Positions 8,409 through 16,408 of a stretch of DNA of 37,239 bases are shown here, one piece after another. Location of the stretch: assembly GCA_019247605.1 (NCBI GenBank), contig JAFBAS010000009.1, positions 1 through 37,239 on the forward strand. The letters run 5' to 3'. The position numbers and the translations under genes are program-made. The stretch comes from Hyphomicrobiales bacterium (GTDB lineage: Bacteria > Pseudomonadota > Alphaproteobacteria > Rhizobiales > Beijerinckiaceae). The notes beneath the pieces are model-generated. The model ran no database searches and was not told the origin of the DNA. It saw nothing but the letters and a program-made list of their open reading frames with translations. Every line of letters begins with the position of its first letter. Position 1 is the stretch's first letter.

Positions 8409-9376
8409 TCGCGCGAACGCCTGCCAGCGTGAACGCGCGTGCGAACGAGCTCGTCACCCGCCTCGTCGCCGATGCCGCCGAGCTTGGGCTCGCCATCGCC
8501 AAGGGATCTTCGGGCGAAACGTTGATCGACGCGGGCAGCAAGACCGGGGGCGGCATCGAGGCGGGCCTGCGTATCGCTCGCATTTGCCTTGGCGGTCTTG
8601 CCGATGTGAACCTTCTTCCCTCGCAAGCAATCCCGCGCTGGCCATGGGTGGTTGCGGTGCGTTCCTCCCTGCCCGTGATCGCTTGTCTTGCGAGCCAATA
8701 TGCGGGCTGGCGTCTGGCGCATGGCAAGGGGAAAGACGCATTCGTGGCGCTGGGCTCGGGACCTGCCCGCGCGCTCGCGCGCAGCGAGAAGCTTTTCGCG
8801 GATCTCACTTATGCTGATCGTGCCGACCGTGCCGTCATGGTAATCGAGAGCGACCGGGCTCCGCCGCCGGCCATCGTCGCCGAGGTCGCATCCGCATGCG
8901 GCCTTCCGGCAGATCGGCTGACCTTCATCTTCATGCCGACACAAAGCCGGGCGGGCGCTGTGCAGATCGTGGCGCGCGTGCTCGAGGTCGCTTTGCACAA
9001 GGCCCATGAGCTCGGCTTCCCGCTCGAGCGAATCGTCGAGGGGATGGGGGCGGCACCCCTGCCCCCGCCACACCCGGACTTCGTGCGTGCGATGGGCCGC
9101 ACCAACGATGCCATCATCTATGCGGGTGAGGTTCACCTTTTCGTGCAGGGCCCGGCGGAAGAGGCGAAGACCCTTGCCGAACGCATGCCGAGTAGCGCTT
9201 CTCGCGACTATGGTCGCCCTTTCGCCGAGATCTTCAAGCGCGTGAACGGCGATTTCTATGCCATCGATCCGATGCTCTTCAGCCCGGCATCGGTCATTGT
9301 CACCGCGCTCGAGACGGGTGACAGTTTCCATGCGGGCGGGCTCGCCCCGATGCTTCTCGATGCCTCTTTCACCTGA
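8405..9376 (+). CDS. mch: Methenyl-H4MPT cyclohydrolase Mch
   Basis: Mch hydrolyses methenyl-H4MPT to N5-formyl-H4MPT, the step between MtdB and Fhc. The 323-aa product begins VIARTPASVNARANELVTRL from a GTG with AAGGAGGGCGAGG just upstream. Family segments include GGIEAGLRIARICLGGLADV, FMPTQSRAGAVQIVARVLEV followed by ALHKAHELGF, and GAAPLPPPHPDFVRAMGRTN with DAIIYAGEV. The 54-codon upstream extension of this frame only overlaps the ATP-grasp gene and was dropped. The 3' end overlaps the next gene by about 17 bp. Confidence 0.94.
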   Translation: MIARTPASVNARANELVTRLVADAAELGLAIAKGSSGETLIDAGSKTGGGIEAGLRIARICLGGLADVNLLPSQAIPRWPWVVAVRSSLPVIACLASQYAGWRLAHGKGKDAFVALGSGPARALARSEKLFADLTYADRADRAVMVIESDRAPPPAIVAEVASACGLPADRLTFIFMPTQSRAGAVQIVARVLEVALHKAHELGFPLERIVEGMGAAPLPPPHPDFVRAMGRTNDAIIYAGEVHLFVQGPAEEAKTLAERMPSSASRDYGRPFAEIFKRVNGDFYAIDPMLFSPASVIVTALETGDSFHAGGLAPMLLDASFT

Positions 9377-10322
9377 AGCGTCGAGTTCCGTCCGCAAGCG
9401 CGGGGATCGCGGAGGCGATCTCGTAGTCGCTGTCTTCGGTCACCAGCGGGACGGCCACGCGCGCGCTCTGATCAAAAGGCTCGAGGAGCTGGGCGCGCGG
9501 GCGAGCTTCGTCTCGCTTTCCGCCTCGATGTTCTCGACCCTTCATCCGCGCGGCGTCGCGCTTGCAGGCTTCGGCTCCCGACTGCCCGACGGCGTCATCG
9601 TGCGCGCCATCGCGGCCGGCAGCTTCGAAGCCGTTACACGTCGGCTCGGCATTCTGCACGCCTTGCGCGAACAGGGCGTTCTCGTCTGGAATGACGCTCG
9701 CGCGATCGAGCGTTGTGTCGATAAATCCATGACGAGTTTCCTTGTCGCGCGAGCCGGCTTGCCGACACCCGACACCTGGGCTGTCGAAGGGCACGCGGAA
9801 GCATTGCGCATCGCGCGTCGCGAGACGATCCGCGGACCGCTTGTCCTCAAGCCGCTCTTCGGCTCGCAAGGGCGTGGCCTGCGGCTGATCCGTTCCGCAA
9901 GCGATCTGCCGGAGGAGAGCGCGGTGGCAAGCGTGTTTTATCTGCAGCGCTTCCTCGGCGGGGCCGGACCGGAGCACAGCGATTTTCGGGTGTTCGTGTC
10001 GCGGGGCAGGATCGTTGCCGCCATGCGCCGGCGCGCGGCCCACTGGGTCACCAACGTGAAGCAAGGGGGCCGCCCGGAAAAGGTGAATCTCGACCAAAGT
10101 CTCGCGCGGCTCGCCATCCGATCGGCCGCGGCGGTCGAAGCCGACTTCGCCGGGGTCGATATCCTTCTTGGCAGCGACGAAAGGCCTTACGTGCTCGAGG
10201 TGAATTCGATGCCGGCTTGGCGTGGCCTGCAAAGCGTTGCCAGCGTCGACATCGCGGCTGCGGTCGCCGCCGATTTTCTCGACCGGTTGCGCGAAGGCAT
10301 ACTCGCGCGGCGCATCGGGTAA
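9360..10322 (+). CDS. RimK-like ATP-grasp ligase (ORF5-type of methylotroph H4MPT clusters)
   Basis: A 320-aa ATP-grasp protein of the RimK/MptN type. These enzymes ligate amino acids, often glutamate, onto a carboxylate; archaeal MptN adds glutamate to H4MPT. Visible parts: DKSMTSFLVARAGLPTPDTW (start of the ATP-grasp fold), GPLVLKPLFGSQGRGLRLI (ATP-binding lysine and Gly-rich loop), DFRVFVSRGRIVAAMRR, and VDILLGSDERPYVLEVNSMP ending in WRGLQ. ATG 9360, overlapping the mch end, is preferred to the earlier ATG 9258. A role in glutamylation of H4MPT or methylofuran is inference. The next gene starts directly after its stop codon. Confidence 0.87.
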   Translation: MPLSPEASSSVRKRGDRGGDLVVAVFGHQRDGHARALIKRLEELGARASFVSLSASMFSTLHPRGVALAGFGSRLPDGVIVRAIAAGSFEAVTRRLGILHALREQGVLVWNDARAIERCVDKSMTSFLVARAGLPTPDTWAVEGHAEALRIARRETIRGPLVLKPLFGSQGRGLRLIRSASDLPEESAVASVFYLQRFLGGAGPEHSDFRVFVSRGRIVAAMRRRAAHWVTNVKQGGRPEKVNLDQSLARLAIRSAAAVEADFAGVDILLGSDERPYVLEVNSMPAWRGLQSVASVDIAAAVAADFLDRLREGILARRIG

Positions 10323-11183
10323 ATGGACCTCCAAGCCAGCATCGCTTGCGCCTTCGAAGCGGCTTGCCTCGACGAGCTCGAAGCGCCGAAGCCCGGCAAT
10401 GTGCATGTCTTGGCGGGTGGCCATGCGATGACGGTCGAGGATTTCAAGCTCGCGGCCCGCAACGCTGCCCCTTTCATCGCCGCGACGGGCGCCCGTATTG
10501 GGGAACGGATATCGAGAGCGGTCTCTGCGAGCGTCGAGGCAAGCGGAAAAAACATCAATCTCGGCATCGTGCTGCTGTGCGCGCCGCTCGCGGCGGCAGC
10601 GGAAACGAAAGAGCCTGAGTTGCGTGCGGCGCTCGCTCGCGTCCTCGAGCACCTCGATCGGGAGGATGCACGGCTTGCTTTCGCGGCCATTTTGCGTGCT
10701 TCCCCCGGAGGGCTTGGAGAGGTTCCGAGGCACGACGTTCGCTCGCCCCCGATAGTCTCCTTGCGCGAAGCGATGGCCGAGGCCGCGTCTCGCGACCGGA
10801 TCGCACGCCAGTACGACAGCGGGTTTGCGGATGTTTTCGACATCGGGCTGACATCGCTGCGCCGTTCGCTCGCGCGAGACCCAGAGCCGAGACTCGCGAC
10901 GCTCGCCGTCTACCTCGCCTTCTTGGCTTCCTCTCCCGACACGCACATCATCCGCAAGCAGGGCGCGGCGGCGGCCGAACGCGTCTCACGTCTCGCGCAA
11001 AGCATGCTCGTGCAAATCGAAGGGGGCATCAGGCTCGAAGCGCTCACGGGCGAGCTCATGACCTGGGACTTGGAGCTCAAACGCGCCGGCATCAACCCGG
11101 GCACGAGTGCCGACCTCACCGTCGCGACGCTCTTTGCTGCAAATCTACAATCCATCTTGCGGCGGGCCGGGAACAGTGATTGA
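10323..11183 (+). CDS. CitG-like triphosphoribosyl-dephospho-CoA synthase family protein (ORF7-type)
   Basis: The 286-aa product belongs to the CitG/MdcB family, whose known members make the ribosyl triphosphate precursor of a CoA-derived prosthetic group. Family motifs: EAPKPGNVHVLAGGHAMTVE near residue 20, GKNINLGIVLLCAPLAAA, PDTHIIRKQGAAAAERV, and the C-terminal NPGTSADLTVATLF. No citrate or malonate decarboxylase gene lies nearby. In methylotrophs this homologue sits with mch and fae, so it probably handles a phosphoribosyl step of H4MPT or methylofuran synthesis. That is inference. ATG follows the previous TAA with no gap. Confidence 0.86.
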   Translation: MDLQASIACAFEAACLDELEAPKPGNVHVLAGGHAMTVEDFKLAARNAAPFIAATGARIGERISRAVSASVEASGKNINLGIVLLCAPLAAAAETKEPELRAALARVLEHLDREDARLAFAAILRASPGGLGEVPRHDVRSPPIVSLREAMAEAASRDRIARQYDSGFADVFDIGLTSLRRSLARDPEPRLATLAVYLAFLASSPDTHIIRKQGAAAAERVSRLAQSMLVQIEGGIRLEALTGELMTWDLELKRAGINPGTSADLTVATLFAANLQSILRRAGNSD

Positions 11184-11191
11184 CTTGCCGA

Positions 11192-11245
11192 GCGGAAGGA
11201 GTTTTCCGCCGCTATCTGGCCAACCGATCCGGCTTCGAGCCGGAT
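11192..11245 (+). promoter_or_regulatory. Two hairpins in the leader between the CitG-like gene and fae
   Basis: Two inverted repeats lie in the 145-bp gap before fae. The first is GCGGAA (11192-11197) with TTCCGC (11204-11209). The second, stronger, is ATCCGGCT (11227-11234), loop TCG, AGCCGGAT (11238-11245). No T-run follows either, so they are not classical terminators. They could be RNA processing or stabilising structures, or partial terminators that separate high fae expression from the upstream genes. Confidence 0.4.
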
Positions 11246-11328
11246 GCTGTCAACAAGGATAGTTCACGGGCCGTACGCCTGATGAGCGGACGGTTGCTGC
11301 GGTTTGTGTTCTCCAGGGAGGGACATTC

Positions 11329-11844
11329 ATGGCCAAGATCACCAAGATGTGCGTCGGCGAATCGCTTATCGGCGAGGGCAATGAGGTTGCCCATATCGAC
11401 CTCATCATCGGCCCGCGCGGCAGCGCGGCGGAGACGGCGTTCGCGAACGCCTTGACCAACAACAAGGACGGGTTCACGACGCTGCTTGCAGTTGTCGCGC
11501 CGAATCTGCTCTGCAAGCCGGCGACGGTGTTGTTCAATAAGGTCACGATCAAGGGGGCAAAGCAGGCGGTCCAGATGTTCGGACCGGCTCAGCACGCCGT
11601 CGCGAAAGCGGTTGCCGACAGCGTCGCCGAGGGAGTGATCCCCGAGAGCGAGGCTGACGACCTCTTCTGTTGTGTCGGCGTCTTCATCCATTGGGAAGCC
11701 GCGGACGACAAGAAGATTCAGGACTTCAATTACCGCGCCACCAAGGAAGCGATCGCGCGTGCCGTGAGTGGCGAGCCCAAGCCCTCGCAAGTCGTGGCGC
11801 AGCGCAACTCCGCCAAGCATCCCTTCGCGGCCGCCGCTTCCTGA
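11329..11844 (+). CDS. fae: Formaldehyde-activating enzyme Fae
   Basis: Fae condenses formaldehyde with H4MPT to methylene-H4MPT in the cytoplasm and is normally very abundant in methylotrophs. The 171-aa protein is full length: [20 protein letters not shown] with the catalytic His22, the [20 protein letters not shown] segment, [39 protein letters not shown] and [20 protein letters not shown] strong ribosome binding site AGGGAGGG sits 6 nt before ATG. It ends the plus-strand run from mptG; the 145-bp gap and hairpins before it suggest its own promoter or processed message. Confidence 0.97.
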   Translation: MAKITKMCVGESLIGEGNEVAHIDLIIGPRGSAAETAFANALTNNKDGFTTLLAVVAPNLLCKPATVLFNKVTIKGAKQAVQMFGPAQHAVAKAVADSVAEGVIPESEADDLFCCVGVFIHWEAADDKKIQDFNYRATKEAIARAVSGEPKPSQVVAQRNSAKHPFAAAAS

Positions 11845-11857
11845 CTTCATCCACCGA

Positions 11858-11881
11858 AAGCGCTCCTCACCCAGAGCGCTT
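11858..11881 (+). terminator. First hairpin after fae
   Basis: A perfect 8-bp inverted repeat AAGCGCTC (11858-11865) and GAGCGCTT (11874-11881) with an 8-nt loop, starting 14 nt after the fae stop. There is no T-run, so it may protect the 3' end of the fae message rather than end transcription by itself. Confidence 0.4.
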
Positions 11882-11900
11882 GCGCAAGGGTTGAACGGGG

Positions 11901-11931
11901 CAAAGCCTATCGATTTCACCGATGGGCTTTG
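11901..11931. terminator. Second, stronger hairpin between convergent fae and the HisA-like gene
   Basis: CAAAGCCTATCG (11901-11912) pairs with CGATGGGCTTTG (11920-11931), 12 bp with one G-T pair and a 7-nt loop. It lies between two convergent genes and may act in both directions. The T residues are within the 3' stem arm and few follow it, so intrinsic termination is likely but not textbook. Confidence 0.55.
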
Positions 11932-11971
11932 TTCCGTGCCCGCTTTCGCTTTCGCCATGTTCCCTGGTCGT

Positions 11972-12670
11972 TCAGGTAAATTCGGCGATCTCGTTTCCCG
12001 TAAGGCGCCCGTCATGCAGCGCCGAAGCGACGAGCACGCCTTCGACACCCATCTCGGCCAGGCGGAGCAGATCTTCACGTCCGCGCACTCCACCGGCGGC
12101 GTATATCCTCTGGCGAGGCGCACGGCTGCGAAGCTCCGCCAGGCGTTCGAAATCGGGGCCGGACGCGCCGCCGACGCGCGCCAAGGTCATGGCGATCACC
12201 TGTTCGGGCCAATGGGACGGGTCGAGAAGCTCGGCGGGGCCCTGAAACGCGCATCCTTGAAAGTCAAGCGAGAGAATGAGACGCGAATTTTTTTTGAGGC
12301 TGCGGGCGAGCGCGGCGTCCTCTTGCGATTCGCTGCCGAGGACGAGCTTGCCGCGGTTTTCACCGAGCCAGGTTCTGATCGCATTATTTTCGGCCATGCC
12401 ATTGTCGATCCAAAGGTCGAGCTGCGCAAAACGCTCGAACAATCCCGAGACGACCCCCGCATTGTGGCCGGTTCCCTCGATGGCATCGAGATCGGCGATA
12501 TAGATCGTCTTGAAATCGGAAAGGGTCATGAGACCGAGGACGACCTCCTCCGGGTCGGCCGTTCGGCTGAGAGGGGTCTCGATCGGCCGATAAAGCTCCC
12601 GGCGGCCCATCACGGCACGCACGACGAGGCCTTTTCGAAGATCGATGACCGGGATGATGTCGAGCGTCAT
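11972..12670 (-). CDS. HisA/HisF-like TIM-barrel protein of the H4MPT cluster
   Basis: A 232-aa TIM-barrel protein of the HisA type. It opens with LDIIPVIDLRKGLVVRAVMG, the standard HisA beginning with the catalytic-side Asp, and has FKTIYIADLDAIEGTG, LDLWIDNGMAENNAIRTWLG, LVLGSESQEDAALARSL and a C-terminal phosphate-binding IYAAGGVRGREDLLRL. True HisA isomerises a histidine intermediate, but no other his genes are here. HisA-like proteins are recurring members of methylotroph H4MPT gene sets, so a role in cofactor synthesis is possible. The gene stands alone on the minus strand, divergent from mfnF and convergent with fae. Confidence 0.8.
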   Translation of the reverse strand: MTLDIIPVIDLRKGLVVRAVMGRRELYRPIETPLSRTADPEEVVLGLMTLSDFKTIYIADLDAIEGTGHNAGVVSGLFERFAQLDLWIDNGMAENNAIRTWLGENRGKLVLGSESQEDAALARSLKKNSRLILSLDFQGCAFQGPAELLDPSHWPEQVIAMTLARVGGASGPDFERLAELRSRAPRQRIYAAGGVRGREDLLRLAEMGVEGVLVASALHDGRLTGNEIAEFT

Positions 12671-12747
12671 GGCGCGATTTCAGACCTTTCCTTTCCGCTG
12701 ATGGACGACTGATAACAGGCGAAAGCCGAACGGAGAATGAGACGCGA

Positions 12748-13827
12748 ATGAACAGTGTCATCGGCTGGGACATCGGCGGCGCGCATCTCAAGGGTGTGCG
12801 CGTCGACGGCGGCGTCGTCACAGGAGCGATCCAGCTCCCCTCCCCCCTTTGGCAAGGACTCGAAAAGCTCGATGCGGCCTTCGTGAAGGCATGTCGGAAA
12901 CTCGGTTCGGCCACCCACCACGTCATCACGATGACAGGCGAACTCGCCGATGTCTTCGCCAGCCGATCGGAGGGGGTCCAAACGCTCGCGCGCCGCGCAG
13001 CGGAAAAGCTTGGTTGCGAGAAGCTCACGATCTATGCCGGTCCCTCGGGTTTTGTACCGCTCGTCCGCGTTGGCGATCACATCGACGAGATCGCGTCGGC
13101 AAATTGGCACGCTTCGGCGCGCTTCGTGGCGATGAGGCTCGGCGAGGGCCTTTTCGTGGACATCGGGTCGACGACCACGGATATTGTTGCGCTCGGTCAC
13201 GGAAACGTATCCGCTCGGGGGTACACGGACGCCGAGCGTCTCGAAACGGGCGAACTCGTCTATACCGGGATGGCCCGCAGCTTCCTCATGGCCGTTGCGG
13301 CACGCGTGCCCTTCCGAGGAAGCTTGATCCCGCTCATGAACGAATATTTCGCCAACATGGCCGATGTCTATCGCATCCTCGGCGAGCTGCCGCTTGGCGC
13401 GGATCAACAAGCAACGGCCGATGGCCGGGAAAAGTCGGTCGAGGCCTCGGTGGCGCGCCTTGCAAGAATGCTCGGCGTGGACGCCGCCGAGGCTTCGAAG
13501 GAAGCCTGGGTCGAGGTTGCCCGCGCTTTTCGCGAGGCGCAGCTGCGGACGGTTCACGACGCTGCGATGCTGGTGCTTTCGAGAGACCCGCTGCCTCCGC
13601 GGGCTCCGATCATCGGCGCGGGCGTCGGGGTGAAGATCGCGAGAATGCTTGCTGAGAGGCTCGAGCGCCCATTCATCCCCTTCTCTCGCCTTGTGATGGC
13701 AACATCCCCCAGGCTCCGCAAGCTCGCCTGTGATTGCGCGCCCGCCGCCGCGATTGCCTTGCTGGCGAAGGCTGATTTCACAATCGAGCCGGGCCCATCC
13801 CCATCGAAACCTTCGCCCGATCGATGA
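12748..13827 (+). CDS. mfnF: MfnF-like methylofuran biosynthesis protein (hydantoinase/ASKHA fold)
   Basis: A 359-aa protein of the hydantoinase A/oxoprolinase-related family. In methanogens, MfnF joins the phosphorylated aminomethylfuran unit to gamma-glutamyltyramine, forming the ether-linked core of methanofuran. Two phosphate-binding loops of the ASKHA fold are visible: SVIGWDIGGAHLKGVRVDGG at the start and GLFVDIGSTTTDIVALG in the middle. Other segments: TMTGELADVFASR, NWHASARFVA, and APIIGAGVGVKIARMLAERL. It is divergent from the HisA-like gene (77 bp) and convergent with the DUF447-like gene (13-bp gap). The same cofactor's other genes, mfnE and mfnB, lie 3-5 kb away, which supports the call. 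Confidence 0.85.
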   Translation: MNSVIGWDIGGAHLKGVRVDGGVVTGAIQLPSPLWQGLEKLDAAFVKACRKLGSATHHVITMTGELADVFASRSEGVQTLARRAAEKLGCEKLTIYAGPSGFVPLVRVGDHIDEIASANWHASARFVAMRLGEGLFVDIGSTTTDIVALGHGNVSARGYTDAERLETGELVYTGMARSFLMAVAARVPFRGSLIPLMNEYFANMADVYRILGELPLGADQQATADGREKSVEASVARLARMLGVDAAEASKEAWVEVARAFREAQLRTVHDAAMLVLSRDPLPPRAPIIGAGVGVKIARMLAERLERPFIPFSRLVMATSPRLRKLACDCAPAAAIALLAKADFTIEPGPSPSKPSPDR

Positions 13828-13840
13828 ACGCGAACGCGGC

Positions 13841-14410
13841 CTACGAACCCGCCGTCGCGTATCTGGCTTTCACTTCGTCCATGAGCCAGGACCAGGCCTG
13901 CGCTTCCTCGGGACCGGCTGTCTTCTCGACCGAGATCGTCAAGTAGGCGAGCTCCTGCTCGACCTTCTGACGGGGCAGCATGTGAAGGCGGCTCAGGAGG
14001 ATGCACGCTTCGATGACGGCAGCCTTCGCCCGATTGAAGCCCCCGAAAGGCGCGTGGGTCTCTTCATGCACGATCCCGCACACAAAGCGCGGCCTTGCGG
14101 CATCTTCCGCGACCTTCTCGACCGCGAGTTCGGCATGCGCCAATGCATCGGCTATCCGCGAGACGGCGATCTTGGAAGCGGGAACGAGCGGCCAATCTCG
14201 GCGCCCTGTGAGACAACCGGCGAAGAGGCGTACGTCGTCGGTGAAATTCGCGACCGCGTAGGGAACGGCGATCAGATTGTCGAGCGTCGTCGACGGACGA
14301 AAAGGGGCGATCACCCATCGATTACCTTCGGCGATCAAGCCGAAGGGGGCGACGTGGACCTTTCCGGCGGGGCTTACGGTCGTGATGATCGCCTCACGAA
14401 TCATCGGCAC
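13841..14410 (-). CDS. DUF447-like flavin-binding-fold protein
   Basis: A 189-aa protein resembling the archaeal DUF447 family, which has a flavin reductase-like split-barrel fold. Recognisable: MIREAIITTVSPAGKVHVAP, FGLIAEGNRWVIAPFRPSTT, and VANFTDDVRLFAGCLTGRRD. The function is not established; the family turns up in methanogens and in methylotroph H4MPT clusters. The GTG at 14410 is chosen because GGAGGGAGGGAG ends about 8 nt before it; ATG 14404 is the alternative. It follows the DHPS-like gene by 1 bp and is the last gene of the minus-strand run from the MfnB-FolB gene. Confidence 0.72.
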   Translation of the reverse strand: MPMIREAIITTVSPAGKVHVAPFGLIAEGNRWVIAPFRPSTTLDNLIAVPYAVANFTDDVRLFAGCLTGRRDWPLVPASKIAVSRIADALAHAELAVEKVAEDAARPRFVCGIVHEETHAPFGGFNRAKAAVIEACILLSRLHMLPRQKVEQELAYLTISVEKTAGPEEAQAWSWLMDEVKARYATAGS

Positions 14411-14411
14411 G

Positions 14412-15827
14412 TCAGGTTCTCCCTCCCTCCCTTTCGAATTTTGCCGCGAGCGTCGGGCCAGCCTTGGCGTGGCGCGTCAAATCCTCGGCCGGCCGCTCCG
14501 TGCCGCAACCCCAATCGAGGGGGGAATCCTGAGCGTAGCGCTTGCCGAGCCTCAGCGCGATCTCGGCCTTCATGAGCTCGGTGCCGAGATAGAAGGCATG
14601 CGCGCCATCGGCCCGGACATCGAGCTTGGCGAAGAGCGACATCGCGTCCTCCCCGACATGGTGGCCATGCCGGTTATATACATGGATGCCGTCTGGCGCG
14701 GTCTCGATGCGAAAATTGTCGTCGCGCACGCTCTTCGCAAGCTCTTCGATTTCCTCGGGCGTGCTCACGAACGGCCTGAGGTCGTGCAACTGGACGAGCC
14801 CCGCGCCATAGCCTTTCGGGAGAGCAGCATCGGCCTTCGAAGCGTGCATGAGCAAAGCGGCGGCCACATGCTCCGCGATGGTTCGCCGCGTGTGAGCGCT
14901 CACATGCACCACGAGCACGTTGCGGATCGCGAGCTCGGAGCAGATGCCCATCAGCATCGCCGTCATGCCGGGCGTGTCCGCTTCCGTGAGCTCGGTGAGA
15001 TTGCCCGTGCCCATCATGATCTCGGCGGCCGGCAGAAGCCGCCGCAATTCGGCATAACGAAGCAGCGAGGGGACGAAGCCGAAATGTATCGGGTCGAGAA
15101 TCGGATCGAGGATGATCTCGCGCTTTTGCCGCGCGGCCTTGCGGGCCGCTCGCACAAGCTCCTCGAGACCACCGTGCCGGGCCGCGATCACGACGGGTTT
15201 AGCCGGAGTGCCGGCGACGAGGTCGAGCGTCTTCTCCGTCAAGCTCAGCACGAAATCCGCACCGGCCTCGGCGCCGCGGCGCAATTCGTCGAGGTTTGCC
15301 GAATCGACGCTCACGAGACAGCCTTGCTGCTTGAGAACTTTCACCGCGTCTTGAAGATGAGGAAAGGGCGTGTCTGGGAGGCAGCCGAGATCGATCACAT
15401 CAGCGCCATCCCGGCGCATCTTGGCGGCGCGCGCCGATATTTCCTGAATTCCAAGGAGCGGCGCTTCCACGATCTCGGCGAAGATACGGATCGATTTTTC
15501 GGCGAGCACGGGCGTCTTGCGTTTCCGCCCGAGCCACTCGGGGATATCACGCACCTCGTCGGGGCCGCGCTCGAAGGCGCGCCCGAACTCGCTAGCGAGG
15601 CGGCCGAGATCGGCACGGCAGCGGCCTGGCACCACAATCCGGCTTGCCTCGGCGACGAGCGCGCGATCGAGCCTGCGCAAGATGATCGCTTCCGTCATCA
15701 ACGCCGCGACCTTCACGCCCATTTCGGCGACCGTCCAGGCGAAGGGCGCGGGATCGAGTCCCGCGAGCACCCTTTCGAGCCGTGGTCGCGCCAGGCGACC
15801 TGTGAGGAAAAGAACGTGTTCAGCCAT
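14412..15827 (-). CDS. Dihydropteroate synthase-like protein (archaeal MJ0107/DUF6513 type)
   Basis: The 471-aa product combines an N-terminal region (MAEHVLFLTGRLARPRLERV) with a central TIM-barrel of the dihydropteroate synthase type. ADVIDLGCLPDTPFPHLQDA corresponds to the DHPS substrate segment, GCLVSVDSANLDEL to the conserved VDS strand, and REIILDPILDPIHFGF to a later strand; a C-terminal extension follows. Archaeal relatives are thought to attach the pterin to beta-RFA-P during H4MPT synthesis. With mptG, the FolB domain and mfn genes in the window, that role fits here but is inferred. It overlaps the flavoprotein gene by 8 bp. A folate-type DHPS would be shorter, about 280 aa. Confidence 0.83.
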   Translation of the reverse strand: MAEHVLFLTGRLARPRLERVLAGLDPAPFAWTVAEMGVKVAALMTEAIILRRLDRALVAEASRIVVPGRCRADLGRLASEFGRAFERGPDEVRDIPEWLGRKRKTPVLAEKSIRIFAEIVEAPLLGIQEISARAAKMRRDGADVIDLGCLPDTPFPHLQDAVKVLKQQGCLVSVDSANLDELRRGAEAGADFVLSLTEKTLDLVAGTPAKPVVIAARHGGLEELVRAARKAARQKREIILDPILDPIHFGFVPSLLRYAELRRLLPAAEIMMGTGNLTELTEADTPGMTAMLMGICSELAIRNVLVVHVSAHTRRTIAEHVAAALLMHASKADAALPKGYGAGLVQLHDLRPFVSTPEEIEELAKSVRDDNFRIETAPDGIHVYNRHGHHVGEDAMSLFAKLDVRADGAHAFYLGTELMKAEIALRLGKRYAQDSPLDWGCGTERPAEDLTRHAKAGPTLAAKFEREGGRT

Positions 15828-16380
15828 TCTCGCCGAGCTCGCAGCGGCGCTGAAAGACCGCCGCCTCCAAGGCGCTCAGCGTTTCGACGACCGTCGTCGC
15901 CTCGAAGCATTTGAGCCGGTCGGTGTTCTCCAGATCGATGCGTCGCGGATAGACCTTGACCATGCCGGCGGGCGCGCGTGTCTCCAGCTCGGGCGCCGTG
16001 TCGCAAGCAAAGACGATCGTCGGCACGCGACATTTGCCCGCTTGAGCAAATACATTGGTCGCGAGATTGTCCGAAATTCCATAAACGCATTTTGCGACCG
16101 TGTTCGAGGTCGCGGGCGCCAGAACCAGCGTGTGATAATCCCCGTAATAGAAGCGCCCGACGGGCGCCGCGCTTGCGGTCGTGTCGCGGAAGAGACGCGC
16201 CGAAGCCGGGAGCTCGAATTGCTGCTTGTACATGCGCACGACCTCGGCCGCCGCCCGGCTGACGAAAAGGTCGACGGCCGGAAGCATACGGATGAGCGTG
16301 AGGCACTCGGTGAAGAAATGCCCCGATCCGGTGAGCGCCCATCCCCAGCGGGGTGTCTGGTCTTGTGCGGCTTTTGCCAT
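15820..16380 (-). CDS. Archaeoflavoprotein (AfpA/dihydromethanopterin reductase-like)
   Basis: A 186-aa flavoprotein of the AfpA/DmrB type. It begins near TPRWGWALTGSGHFFTECLT, the FMN-binding SGS-type loop of this flavoprotein fold, followed by VDLFVSRAAAEVVRMY, GDYHTLVLAPATSNTVAKCV (the conserved APATSNT loop), GISDNLATNVFAQAGK and PTIVFACDT. Related proteins reduce dihydromethanopterin to H4MPT, the last step of cofactor synthesis. I chose ATG 16380 because the upstream 83 codons overlap mfnE and do not look like this family. It follows mfnE by 28 bp. The reductase role is inference from family and neighbours. Confidence 0.82.
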   Translation of the reverse strand: MAKAAQDQTPRWGWALTGSGHFFTECLTLIRMLPAVDLFVSRAAAEVVRMYKQQFELPASARLFRDTTASAAPVGRFYYGDYHTLVLAPATSNTVAKCVYGISDNLATNVFAQAGKCRVPTIVFACDTAPELETRAPAGMVKVYPRRIDLENTDRLKCFEATTVVETLSALEAAVFQRRCELGENG

Positions 16381-16408
16381 TAGGCCTGCCCTGAACCCCT
16401 CGGCCCTC

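Noticed and set aside
9369-10946. 525-codon open frame on the minus strand opposite the RimK-like and CitG-like genes
   Set aside because: The plus-strand genes carry clear family motifs. The antisense translation shows none and has typical shadow composition.
11972-12670. Assignment as histidine biosynthesis HisA
   Set aside because: No other his gene is nearby and the gene sits among H4MPT/methylofuran genes; described as HisA-like instead.
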